Shown in pieces: positions 11,634 through 21,990 of a stretch of 64,000 nt of DNA. The DNA comes from Aphis gossypii (taxonomy: Eukaryota > Arthropoda > Insecta > Hemiptera > Aphididae), in the NCBI RefSeq assembly GCF_020184175.1, contig NW_026083175.1:28224-92223 (forward strand), read 5' to 3'. Below the pieces are notes generated by a model, which saw only the letters and a list, made by a program, of their open reading frames with translations, made no database searches and was not told where the DNA came from. The first letter of the stretch is position 1. Each line of letters begins with the position of its first letter. Both the position numbers and the translations under genes were made by a program.

Positions 11634-12676
11634 TCACAAGACAATTTTGGATAATATCGGTGAGGGCGGTGATCCGTCGTGTCATTGGTCAATGTACGAT
11701 CTGCGTGAGAACTCTCGCCCAAAGTCCCCACCCAATGATGGCAGACTTACCAAGCTCCCGTGTCCAGATGTGTCGTCCATTCACTCGCGTGGGCATTGAT
11801 TACGCAGGGCCACTGTCCATGCGTGAGTGTCGTTTACGTAAGGCCCGACAATATAAAATTTACGTGGCAGTGTTCGTGTGTATGGCAACTAAAGCCGTTC
11901 ATCTGGAAGTCGTGTCCGAGCTGTCCACTAATGCGTTCCTGGCAGCTTTCGATCGATTTGCCGCACGTCGGGGCCTCCCTACTGACATATTCTCCGACTG
12001 TGGCACGAATTTCGTGGGAGCAGCAAAGTACCTCCGCACCTTGGTTAATGATCCGACTATCCGACACGCATTAACCTCCCATACTCCTTGCGTATGGCAT
12101 TTTAACCCACCGAGTGCACACCATTTCGGTGGCCTGTGGGAGGCTGCGGTACGGTCATTCAAAACCCTTTTGATACGAGTCATTGGTGTCCATAATTTTA
12201 GCTGGGAGGAGATGACCACTGTACTCTGCCGCATCGAGGCCGTATTGAACTCTCGGCCGTTAACCCCGATGTCATCATCTCCGATGGACGTCGACTATTT
12301 GACACCGGGACATTTCCTGATTGGTCAACCGCTGTTGGCGGTTCCAGACATGCCAGTACCCGAAAGCTGTGCTAGGGTAATAAACAGATGGAAACTATTG
12401 CACCAGTGCCACCAGTCTTTTTGGCGCAGGTGGTCGACTGAGTATTTGAGTTCCCTTCAAGTCCGATCCAAGTGGACAAATGATGTGCCCAATTTAAAAT
12501 GTGGTGATATGGTGGTAGTAAAGGATCCAAATCCACCCATGACCTGGCGTTTGGGCCGCATTATAGATGTGACGCCTGGTAACGACGGTGTAGTACGAGT
12601 AGTAAAACTGAACACCGCGTTGGGGGAGCTCACTAGGCCGGTAGTCAAATTAGTAAAGTTACCTATGGAACAGTAG
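11585..12676 (+). CDS. BEL/Pao integrase domain
   Basis: An open frame of 363 residues containing the CTIC half of the HHCC zinc site and an intact DDE core: VGIDYAGPL (first D), FSDCGTNFVGA (second D) and FGGLWEAAVRSFK (E). A C-terminal segment follows with LTPGHFLIGQPL and WRLGRIIDVTPG, typical of BEL/Pao integrases. It overlaps the previous frame by 49 nt, a consequence of a one-base shift near 11625. In an intact element it would be processed from the polyprotein and insert the cDNA with a 5-bp staggered cut. Confidence 0.9.
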   Translation: MAPGHMSLRTSSITSLITRQFWIISVRAVIRRVIGQCTICVRTLAQSPHPMMADLPSSRVQMCRPFTRVGIDYAGPLSMRECRLRKARQYKIYVAVFVCMATKAVHLEVVSELSTNAFLAAFDRFAARRGLPTDIFSDCGTNFVGAAKYLRTLVNDPTIRHALTSHTPCVWHFNPPSAHHFGGLWEAAVRSFKTLLIRVIGVHNFSWEEMTTVLCRIEAVLNSRPLTPMSSSPMDVDYLTPGHFLIGQPLLAVPDMPVPESCARVINRWKLLHQCHQSFWRRWSTEYLSSLQVRSKWTNDVPNLKCGDMVVVKDPNPPMTWRLGRIIDVTPGNDGVVRVVKLNTALGELTRPVVKLVKLPMEQ

Positions 12677-13323
12677 GTCGCAGGGACCTGCTTGCTTTGG
12701 TTGACCAAAGTGTTACACCCGCCCCACAACAATATAATATGGTATATATATATTATGTTAATGCTATTGCAAATGTATTAATCCATTGTTGTATACTGCA
12801 TGGCTACGCCCCTGTGGGTTCTACAAATGGCGGTCCCTTAGATTCCGGGGACAAGAATTCAACCAAAAACATAAGGAGGTATCATAATTCTATGACTTTG
12901 TACCGTTTGTTTTTTAGGTTACCTCGGTTGTCACTATTGTTAACAGTCCATGCCCTGTCATGTATCACCGTTAGCCTCGGCTCCCCTATTATTATTATGA
13001 TTATTTCTTTATTATTATTATTATTATTTATTATTTTTCTTTTATGTCTTATAATGTTTACTTTTTGTACCGTATTTACTTTATGCACCTTATGTGTCTC
13101 ATGAATCTTATGTATTTTACTGAGTGTGTACCCTCTGTATCTGTGATTATTTAATATGTCTAATAATCATTTTGTTTTTGTTAGTTATATTTTTTTTGTT
13201 GTTTTGGAATAATATCGTCACGACGTAGCAGGAATTGGCGTGCCACAACACATCACCACAGCTTGTCTCCCAGAACCAGTTCAAATTCGCAATTGTGAGG
13301 CTGCACCTCCCAATGGGGGAGCA
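12677..13323 (+). other. BEL/Pao 3' non-coding region with polypurine tract
   Basis: About 650 bp between the integrase stop and the 3' LTR. It is AT-rich with TTATTATTA runs near 13005-13035. It ends in AATGGGGGAGCA directly before the 3' LTR, the likely plus-strand primer tract. No env-like protein is seen. Confidence 0.75.
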
Positions 13324-14204
13324 TGTTCGAAACTCGGCGCCTTTACATAAAGACCCAGTACCTATGGCTATATCGGGTGGAGGCCCGGTCAATGTGCAAA
13401 GGCCTAAAAGCGTAACGCCGTTGCGATTACGTCGCGCGTACCGCGACCGGTGACCAGTCCTAACTGTGCCGGGCGAGCGAACGGAGCCGTCTACTTTCGG
13501 TGTCGCATCTTTAGCGTCCGCGGCCGTTTTCGTCTCCTTATTGTATCCGTCTACTTTCGTGTCGCGTCTTTAGCGTCCGCGGCCGTTTTCGTCTCCTTAT
13601 TGTATTGTTTTATTGGTTTTTATTGTATGCTACCGCAACGCCGCACACAGTGCCGCTTCTGGGTGTCCGTCTAAGCTCTGAGGCTCTAAACGGTTGTATG
13701 TCGCGTCCGAGCTCGTCGTGGGTTGAAGCCGGTCGCAGTGAACAATATTATATTATACGTAAACGGTCTGATCGCCGCCGCCGCCGCGAACCGAAGCCAT
13801 ACGCGTGTACACGCAGTTGCCGTCGCCGTCGGACCGACTCAAATAGACCGGCTATCGGTCAAGGTCATCGGCCGCCACTATCTCCGCGACTCTACTGTCT
13901 CGTCGTCGGGTATCGTTGCTGTCTTATTATCATTTGTGTTATTATTATTTTATACGTCGTTGTCATTATTATTCTATCCCGTCTCTATGACCGACGGTCT
14001 TATGTACTATTATTGATTCCATTTTTTTTGTTGGTGTAAGCCGACGCGGAGAGACGTCTCCGCCGGGCAACTAATATTATATACCTTTTACCTACACCTA
14101 AGTCACGACTTATTATTATTATACCATTATTACCACTTAACTTTGTTCTGAAACTTATTTCTCCTTAATCCTCGTCACCGTAGGAACCCGACGGTGCCAA
14201 AACA
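13324..14204 (+). repeat. 3' LTR of BEL/Pao element
   Basis: 881 bp, TGTTCGAAAC to GTGCCAAAACA. Compared with the 5' LTR it lacks 29 bp near the end (CGTCAC joins directly to CGTAGG near 14173), lacks one G near 13560, has two extra bases near 13921, and has one substitution near 13905. Confidence 0.95.
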
Positions 14205-14209
14205 GTGTC
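14205..14209. repeat. BEL/Pao target-site duplication, right
   Basis: GTGTC directly after the 3' LTR. On the minus strand it supplies codons of the USP-like His box region (end of the GHYHAHTYRH block). Confidence 0.9.
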
Positions 14210-14903
14210 TATATGTATGTGCGTGGTAATGTCCAATCGTATCATATGATATCGTTTGTTTTTGGTTATCCGGTGTTGTTACTGATCCTCTGAAATAGTA
14301 TTCAGTATCTGATACTGTGAGAGATTTAGGGATATTTTTTAATTGTAAATTTGTGTCAGTAAATTGCGCATCCATGCTATTATTCAAATTTATCAAATTA
14401 AAAAAAATATGATAGTCAAATTTGGGAAATTAAGTCAAGTACTTTAGAACAAAATTTACAACGAAAGGATTGTTGGAGGGTATTAATTTCAAAATTTAAT
14501 AAATATTCAATTTGTCTTTAGTTGGGTTTTTTTCCGACACACAAACAGTTATACACTGCTTTTTTTCGATTTTTTAATGATTGCACGAAGAACATTTTTC
14601 AATTATTTCTACCCTTTCTTCATTTTGTAATAACTTTATAAGCATACTGTCTGCAGCTTGTTCAACTGATAATAAAGTTATCCCATTGATCATCGGTTCT
14701 CCTGGATAAAGTTGTTTCAAGATTTTAGCTCGTTTTTTGTAGGTTTGTATAGTAACACCATCTCGGAGTAATGCAAAAACTAGGTGCCATAATGTACTTT
14801 CATTTTTTTTCTTCAGTACAAATGTTGCATATTCATTGCTATCACAATATGCTACTGCTAAAATTTGGACTATAGAATTGAAAGCACAGGTATTCGAAAG
14901 CAC
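14205..14903 (-). pseudogene. element 1: USP-like (C19) cysteine protease domain, N-terminal two thirds
   Basis: On the minus strand the block starts with KLDGENFVLSNTCAFNSIVQ, a match to the family C19 Cys box (NTC-x-x-NS-x-x-Q). A CSSC pair (zinc-ribbon style) lies near 14585. The block 14396-14205 ends in YDTIGHYHAHTYR, a match to the C19 His box (GHY-x-A). The Asp-containing YDD segment lies beyond the inserted retrotransposon at 6228-6245. All catalytic positions of a deubiquitinase (C, H, D) are therefore present. The middle (14397-14574) has several stops in the same frame, so this copy is dead. The domain follows the transposase with a frameshift near 14920. Confidence 0.75.
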
Positions 14904-14917
14904 AAAGTTTTCACCGT

Positions 14918-17356
14918 CTAGTTTAATGGATTTAAATCTGAGAGATTTCCATTTTTTAGAAGTCCAATAATATTTGTTTTAGCTTTTGAATCTAAATTTC
15001 TTAGTAAAATTTCTCGATTTGGTGTTAAGTATATAGGTTTCTTTTTTTTAGGATTAATTAATATATTACCCCAATTCTCTTCTGATGTATCTTCAGTTTC
15101 CAATAATGGTATTGTGTGTACTTCTGAAATTGTACGAGTGGGTTGGTTATAAATATGTTTATTTGAATCCTCTTTCAAATTTAAAATATCATCGAGATTG
15201 CTCAAATCGTCATTTATTCTTATTATGTCTGTTTCATTATAATCAGCTTTATCATTTATTGGTTTGTCATTTTTTGGAAATGCGTTTTGAGAAGATTGGT
15301 TTATATTAGTGTCTTCAAGTGGAATTTCATTTATTTTGGAATTCATCAATTTCATTGTGCCATTGATAGATTGAATATGCAATTTTAAAAAATCATCGAT
15401 TCGCATTGGCATGTTGACATGTTTTAGAACCCGATTTTTTAGGTCATTGAACTGGCTTTCAATTGAAGCACTAGTTGCAGGAATGTCTCCGTATTTAAAA
15501 GCCTTCCACATAATTCCTGACCACAACGGCATATATGTACATACATTTAATACCAAAGGAGCAATAGCAGGTATAAAATACATATTATCATGGTCCCCGA
15601 CCTGATCACTTACTTCAATTTGACATTGTTCAGCGATGTTCTGAGACATTTCATAAAATGGACTTCTTGTGTTGTTTAAATTATGGATGTCTTCAAAATC
15701 CAGCTCTTCAATATTGTCTTCGTTTTCTTCATTTAAATATGGTTCTATAAGTCCTGTCGAAATTCTTTGTCGCAAAAATTGTCGTCCATTTTCACTAAAG
15801 GTGTTATGACCATTTATCAAACGACCATCAGTTTTACTATAGATTAGCCAAAAGAAACATTTTAAAAGATGTTTTATATCGTCTATATCATCAGATAAAA
15901 TCATCTGAGCTATTGTTCAAACTATGAAATCTTTCACTCTCTTATCAACTAAATAGAGTGGCTTCCAAGTAGTCACAAGTTTTATGATATGGGCTACATC
16001 ACATCTAACAAAACATGTCGGTGGATCTTGTTGCATATTAAAAAGTAATTGGAAACAAGCACTTATGTAATTTGTTAGATTATTATATTGTGTAAACGCT
16101 CTTACGACAGCAGCTAATAAAGCTAACGAAATATCTGTTACGACTTGTTTTGGACATGGAGCTCCGTCTCGAATCCATTCTATTAACCAATTGTAAATTG
16201 AATTATTATCATGCTTCTCAGATAACATGTGGCTTACCGAATATTGTGCTTTAATGGTTTTGTCGTGTATAGCGATTTCATAGAAGAGAATATTTTTTGT
16301 TTTCTTCTTGGATATTAAGGTTGGTTTTTTAACTAAACTTCCAGTTGCGTCTATGCATATTGTTGAAATAGTGTTGTGTTTAACATATTTTCTATAGACA
16401 TTGATTTCAAGAGCACTCCAATAATGAACATAAAATCTGTCATACCCAATATCTTTAATAATGTTTACATACGGATGCAAATATTTAATTTTACAAATTG
16501 CCAGTATAGGGTCTTCCTCTTCTCGTTGATCTTTTAGAGCTCTACATTTTATAATTCTTAATTCGTTTGCGGTTGCGGTTGGCAAATGACTAGGTTCTTT
16601 GTCATCAAATTTCATCAAATTACTACCTTCAGTCCTTCTTAACATATCCGCAGACATTTTTTCATTTACCAATTTTTCTATGTAATATTGTCTTTTTTCT
16701 AATGTAGTTTTACGTTTTGTTTTGTCATTACATTGCCGAAAATGTCCACTATAGGTACACTGGAAAATCGCTCTAATATTATTTGAAAGTTTGTCTTGGA
16801 GTATGCCTTTAAGCTCACTTTGACATGATTTACACTGGCCATAAAATTCACAATAATTTATCCCAGATTCATAAATTTTAGCCCTTTAATAGGTAACAGA
16901 ACAAGCAATTTTTGTCTGTTCCCAAAAATGACTGTGAACTATATCAGTCCAACTACCAGAATTTAGTGCTTTGTAAAAACGTGTTAAGTATTGCGAGTTT
17001 TGTTTTTTATATTTTTTTTCAAATTTCAACGAGTTCCACTCTTCTTTACTCAAAGTTATTTTAAAATCGATCTTCTCAATGTCATCGTTGCCATTATACT
17101 CGTTGTCTGTATTACTATCATTACTATCATCTATTAATTGTTCTGAATCATGTTCACTTGGCTTAATATTTAATTTGTTTAAGATATCATGTCTGTCACA
17201 CTTCACTATTGTATAAAGAAATTTCTTTGATATTTCCCCTTTTAAATTGTTTTGTATTTCGCTCCAGATTGGATGTGTTGGACCAGCTATTTTATCATCT
17301 TGGAAAATTATATCCTTACATTTTTTAATCGCCTCAATCACTTCATCTAATGGCAC
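14918..17356 (-). pseudogene. element 1: MULE-like DDE transposase
   Basis: A minus-strand gene in one frame from 17356 to 14918, broken only by TAA (16888-16886) and TGA near 15919. Order: an N-terminal block with PIWSEI; an acidic linker; a block ending SHFWEQTKIACSVTY; a C-x2-C...C-x4-H zinc finger (CKSC..CTYSGHF, 16700-16840); and an RNase H-like core with IDATGSLV (first D), MLSEKHDNNSIYNWL, VTDISLALLAAV (second D), CDVAHIIKLVTTW, PLWSGIM and SASIESQFNDLK (E). The tail has EENWG..KKKKPIYLTPN before the protease. The same motif series is in elements 2 (37.6-41.4 kb) and 3 (59.9-64 kb). The TGA sits where element 3 has arginine (CGA to TGA is likely). The start codon is uncertain: the frame opens at GTG, and an upstream ATG is followed at once by TGA. 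Confidence 0.8.
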
Positions 17357-17876
17357 TTTCAGTTTTCATGGCATTGTTTAAGTTCTACAGAAATAAAATG
17401 TACACAAATATACTTACTAGTCTTACTAATTAAGAGTTAAGTCTAAACTTAAGGTTATAATAGGTACGTAATAAACCATTGCAGAAATTCATTCGGAAAA
17501 TTAGTATAACTAATAACTAGAAATAAGATGTTGATGGCTTAATAAAGTACCAACAATTACCACAAAAAAAAAAAAAATACGTTAATGCCCAAAAAATATA
17601 GAAAATTACCTAGACAATATTCGTATAGTATTATATTAGTACTATATTTTATTTATTAGTATAATATTCCGAATTAAGTAAACGAATTTTTAGCTAAGAT
17701 CGCAATTTATAGGATCAAAGGAAAAAAAATGTAAAAGCCATCAACATCCTATCTTTACTAACGACTGTATAGGTATTTGAATTCGAACAAATTTTAGATT
17801 GTGAACAGAGTGATGAATATAATATTAATTTTACAATAATATATATATTTTATTTTTATGATTTGTTTCTGTCATC
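17357..17876. other. non-coding, small inverted repeat
   Basis: AT-rich with no gene. GATGTTGATGGCTT at 17527-17540 is repeated inverted at 17735-17748, so 17527-17748 could be a small MITE or hairpin remnant. No flanking duplication is seen. Confidence 0.5.
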
Positions 17877-18326
17877 ACTAAAGACCAGATTTAATTGATA
17901 TTACAACGTTTTTTTGCATTTAAGATAAATCAAATCTAATCAAATATGCACACGATTTGTATTAATTACAGTCTTTCTATTTAATTCTATGCTGCAATTT
18001 TTGAAATTTTTTGTAATTTTTTATATATTACGTCATTAAATGTACAAATCAATATTTCTTAACTAATTTTATAATATAAAAATAATAAAGTTATTATTGG
18101 TTAGATTATTTCAGTATAAATGTGTAATATAAGTATAGATATACGTGACGATATGGACTTTTATAGGTCATTTATGATATCGATGACAATAGTTTATTAC
18201 CCGTTACGATTACAATTTTTAAAATAGTCTGTATATTAAAAAAGATAATCATTAAATTGTTAATATCAGTTACTTTCGTGTAATTGAACTAGCTTGTTCT
18301 TATATTTTCATATAACTATAACCATT

Positions 18327-18551
18327 ATGCCTAAAATAAAATCAATTTTAAGAAATAAAATATCGTCCTGGATTGCTCCATGTAACAAATCTAAAGAAAT
18401 TTTTTCTACAGATGGTAAAATTATTTATTGTTTCGTATGTGGTAAAAACGTTTCTTCAGAAAAAAAATATTTTTTAGATCATCATTCTGAAACAGGTCAA
18501 TTTTGCAATTTATACTTATGTTCTATTATATATTTATACAAATGTACTTAA
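18327..18551 (+). pseudogene. BED-like zinc finger exon of hAT transposase
   Basis: From ATG 18327: MPKIKS.. then FSTDGKIIYCFVCGKNVSSE with CFVC and DHH-type metal ligands, as in the N-terminus of CGGBP1-like/hAT proteins. The frame then runs into non-homologous sequence and stops. A truncated N-terminal fragment, presumably once the DNA-binding part. Confidence 0.65.
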
Positions 18552-18714
18552 ATTAAGATTTTAAATTTTAATTAAAATCATTAGTAAATAATAATGTAGT
18601 AAAATGTGGTTTGGCATTTTTAAAGTAACATTTATCCGACTTAACCACAAAACCCACAAATTTAGAAGAATCAAACAGCCAATTACTCAATAGTTTGAAT
18701 AGGTATATTTAGTG

Positions 18715-19048
18715 AAATTGAAAATATATTAATAAATATTCCCGGTCCTCATGGAAAAATAATAAAAGATAAATTGACTTATGTATTAGACAAAAATGAT
18801 GGATTTAAAACAATTAAAATTTATTCTGAGGTGATGGCAGTTAATTTAAATGTTGATTTAGATACAAACATAACACCATCTTTTTTTAATTGTTTTAAAT
18901 ATGCACAAATAACAAAAAAATAATAACAAAAATGGATGTTGAAAGATCATTTTCTTTATATAAATATATCTTAAGTAACCGACGATATAATTTTAAGGAA
19001 CACAATTTAGAAATGTACATAATTATAAATTTTAATTCAAAAAAATAA
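18715..19048 (+). pseudogene. hAT C-terminal dimerisation fragment
   Basis: A first stretch (from about 18715) reads IPGPHGKIIKDKLTYVLDKN, like the segment before the hAT dimerisation region. After a stop near 18920, MDVERSFSLYKYILSNRRYN (about 18932-18991) matches the ERSFS hATC signature. No start codon and no catalytic core between this and the BED finger. Confidence 0.6.
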
Positions 19049-19289
19049 TATATTTTAATTATTAAATATTTTCAAAACCTTTTTTTTTTTATAATTTGTA
19101 AATGTTTATTATGTTTGTAAGAAAATAAATAATAATTATACATTTTGTAATATTTTAAAATACATTTTATAATGAAATTTGAAATTTGTACTTTTTTTGA
19201 AGTAATTAGATGATTTTATTTTGCAATTATTGTATTATTTTCATTGTAATTTTGACATATTTTTAGTGCAACTAAATCCGGTCTTTAGT

Positions 19290-20700
19290 CATCACGTTTT
19301 CGCCAGTAATAGTGCTACTATTTTTAAACTCAGCCCCGTTTCTGATAGGAAAGTAAATCTAGATGGTACTTTGAAGGGGTCAAAAGCTAAAAATTTCCAA
19401 TAGTTTTCAAAAGCTTCGGGAAAACCCCTAAAAAGGTAACAGAAAAACAGGAAATTTTAAGCAAAACCAGTTTTAGACAAAATTGATAATTTTATTTTGC
19501 TGTAATTCAAAAAATAATAACTGCAAATACTTGAAATTTTCACCAAATATTTATGTTATGGTTATCTATATACTGTTAAATTTAAAAAAAATTTGACTGT
19601 TTTTGAGTTATCTATTTATAGACCACTGAAATTTTAGATTTTTATGAGAATTTTTTTTTTATGTGTTGATAAAAAATTTTGGATAACCAAAAAAACTTAA
19701 AAATGTAATACAAAGTTCCTTATGAGTTGTTCTTATTGTAGCTAAAAAAAATTAAAAATCGTTTGTCACAATTTTTTTTTATAAGCGTTTTTAGTTCAAA
19801 TTTTTATGAAATATGTCAATATCGCGAAAATTTGCAAATAATTTTGAAGTTGAAAAATCATAAAAATTTTTGTGCTTATATCTAAGAATAAAAAATTCAA
19901 AACTAAGTTTTCCATAAATTTTCCTCAAGAAGCTATAGAGAAAAGTCGAAGCATCACTATAGCAAATATTTTAAGTACGTTTGACTTATGAATTTTTACA
20001 AATAGCGTAACGATAACTATTTATCCTCAAACGATTTTAAATATTTGTTATTATTCAAAAAGTATAAGTCGTAAATACTTGAAAATTTCACCAGTTATTT
20101 AAATTGGCATTTTCTTTACATGGTTTAATTTTAAAAATATTCTGACTTTTTTTGAGCTATTTATAGATAACTGAAATTTTCAATTTTTCTGAAAGTGAAA
20201 CTTTTAGTTAGAAACTTTCTAAGTGGCCCTATCAAAATACTTGAAAATTTTATACAAAGTTCCTCATATGTTATCTTATAGTGATTAAAAATTATAAGAA
20301 TACATAAGCACAATTTTTTTTTATTAGCATTTGAAGTTCAAATATTGACAAAAATTAATCAAAGTCATGAATATCTGCAAATTATTTTGTAGGTATAACT
20401 CATAAAAAATTTTGCATAAGTAAATAAGAGTCGAAAATTTAATACAAGATTTTTCATAAGTTTAGCTTACAATAATTACAAAAAAACTTAAATTTTGGTG
20501 TATTCAGGCCATTAAAACATAAACCACCTTTTTTACCAACCACTGGAAATTATAATGTATATAATTAATGTAAAATGCTGATTTTTTTGTAAATTTTTTT
20601 TTAAAAATATTTGACGTTTTTAATATCTACATATTTTTCCAAAAATAAGAACATAAATATTTATATATTTTGACTTTTTTATTACATAAATATCCACGCC
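19290..20700. repeat. dispersed non-coding repeat family, copy A
   Basis: AT-rich with no gene. Recurrent phrases include 'acttgaaattttcacca', 'aattttttttataagc' and 'ataaaaatttttgtgcttatatct'. Parts recur at 48560-48890 (reverse complement), 49680-49880 and 51260-51600, so this is an interspersed family. Within copy A the phrase set occurs twice (about 19500-19920 and 20040-20450), suggesting an internal tandem duplication. Confidence 0.6.
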
Positions 20701-21990
20701 CTAGTAATAACTATAATATATTTTGGTACTATTATTAATCGTTGTATTCAATGGTTAAAAAAGAAATGTTCACTACCTAATTATTCATTAATTATTTTAC
20801 ATAGTTAACTATATACTAGATACTTATATTATATTATAATAATTAAAATATTTTAATTTAAGTACTTACCCTTTACTGTGCCGAGAATTCAAAATGATGT
20901 TTCTAATGAAAAATTAAAAAATATTTAACAATTTATCTATAACTTGTTTACACACAACACTTGCGTTTTGCACACAAATTAAAAATTCGTTATAACGTAT
21001 TGCGGACTTTTCAGAATGAAGACGAATACGGGAATGAAAACAATAATCTGAAATTAGTGTAAAATATCTAATAGATACTCATATTATTTTTTTGTCCTAT
21101 CTCTCATCTCTAAGATATCAAAGATATCAACATTGTGTTGTTTTTTTTTTACCATAAAGTTATTAACTGTTAACTATGGTATAGTTAATATGGGTGTTGT
21201 TTACTGTTTAGTATTATTCTATTTTTATTTTACTTGATTTTTAGCGATCGATAACGATAGGCACTCTTGTGTGCTAGCTATGATGAAAGAGGACCCGCAC
21301 CGCCGCACCGTCGCGTCGATCGTATATCGATAATATATCGTATATCTATATTAGGGCGGTCCTTATTTGGTAGTTCTGAAAAAAAATTTTAATTTCTCAA
21401 GTTACATCCCCTAGATTTATTTAGTAAGCCACAAATATTAAATATTGGAAGTTTCAACACAATCGAAAAAAGTTAAGTCGTGCCACAAGAGCCCTTTAAG
21501 TTTTTGGTTTTTAATTTTCACAAATTATTTTATATTCTTAAATCTGACTTATTAAATATTAACTTAACACTAAATTGTATATAATAATATTTGTATAAAT
21601 AACTATTTTTTAAACTTTATATCCTTTACTAATTTTCATTGAATTATTATTTTACATACAAATAGCGTTTTTAGGTAAATATTTGTTTATTTTTATAATT
21701 TTGTAGATAAAGAGTATTTTGACATCCAATATGCATCATTTATTTCATTAATTATATTAATATTGTACATAATGGTTATTGTAGAAGATAAAATGCAATA
21801 ACTAAATTCAATAAAAATTTATTTTTGTCTTATATCTTATCTTTTGAGATAATATAATATTGAAAACTGATCTGCTAGTAGATACTAGGTAGGTATATTT
21901 GTTTAAATACGTTTTAGTTGTGTTGAGACTTTGGTTTCAACAATATTTTATTATTTTACGTGTATTGAAAATTGTGTTTTGAAAGTTATC
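20701..21990. other. non-coding upstream flank of the 22-24 kb transposase
   Basis: No gene recognised. A short GC-rich block (21280-21360, GGACCCGCACCGCCGCACCG, then TCGATCG/TATCGATA strings and GGGCGGTCC) stands out from AT-rich surroundings. It might be a transposon end or a promoter, but neither is shown. Confidence 0.4.

Larger units (their letters stand above)
6263..14204 (+). mobile_element. BEL/Pao LTR retrotransposon
   Basis: A 7.9-kb element with two nearly identical LTRs (6263-7171 and 13324-14204), TG...CA ends, and a perfect 5-bp target duplication GTGTC at 6258-6262 and 14205-14209. Internal order is primer-binding site, gag with zinc knuckles, aspartic protease, reverse transcriptase, RNase H, integrase, polypurine tract. 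The order and the fused gag-pol without an envelope fit BEL/Pao. Base composition is clearly more GC-rich than the flanks. By eye the LTRs differ by one substitution and three indels (29, 1 and 2 nt), so the insertion is recent. The coding region has three frame breaks near 11064, 11118 and 11625, so this copy would not be autonomous unless these are assembly errors. Confidence 0.95.
17877..19289 (+). mobile_element. internally deleted hAT element (BED-finger type)
   Basis: A 1.4-kb unit. Its ends are inverted repeats of 21 bp with two mismatches: ACTAAAGACCAGATTTAATTG at 17877-17896 plus one base, and its reverse complement at 19269-19289. Inside are remnants of the two ends of a hAT transposase, a BED-like finger (18327-18551) and a C-terminal dimerisation block (18930-19048), with the catalytic middle missing. 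A clean 8-bp target duplication is not visible; CATC adjoins both ends. Confidence 0.7.

Noticed and set aside
8891..12234. Long minus-strand open frames across BEL/Pao pol (for example 8891-9364, 9899-10429)
   Set aside because: They are antisense to a clear gag-pol with family motifs and have no recognisable domains.
6156..17356. Fragment 6156-6257 as an independent small gene
   Set aside because: It has no start codon, begins exactly at the TSD and continues the protease frame from 14205.
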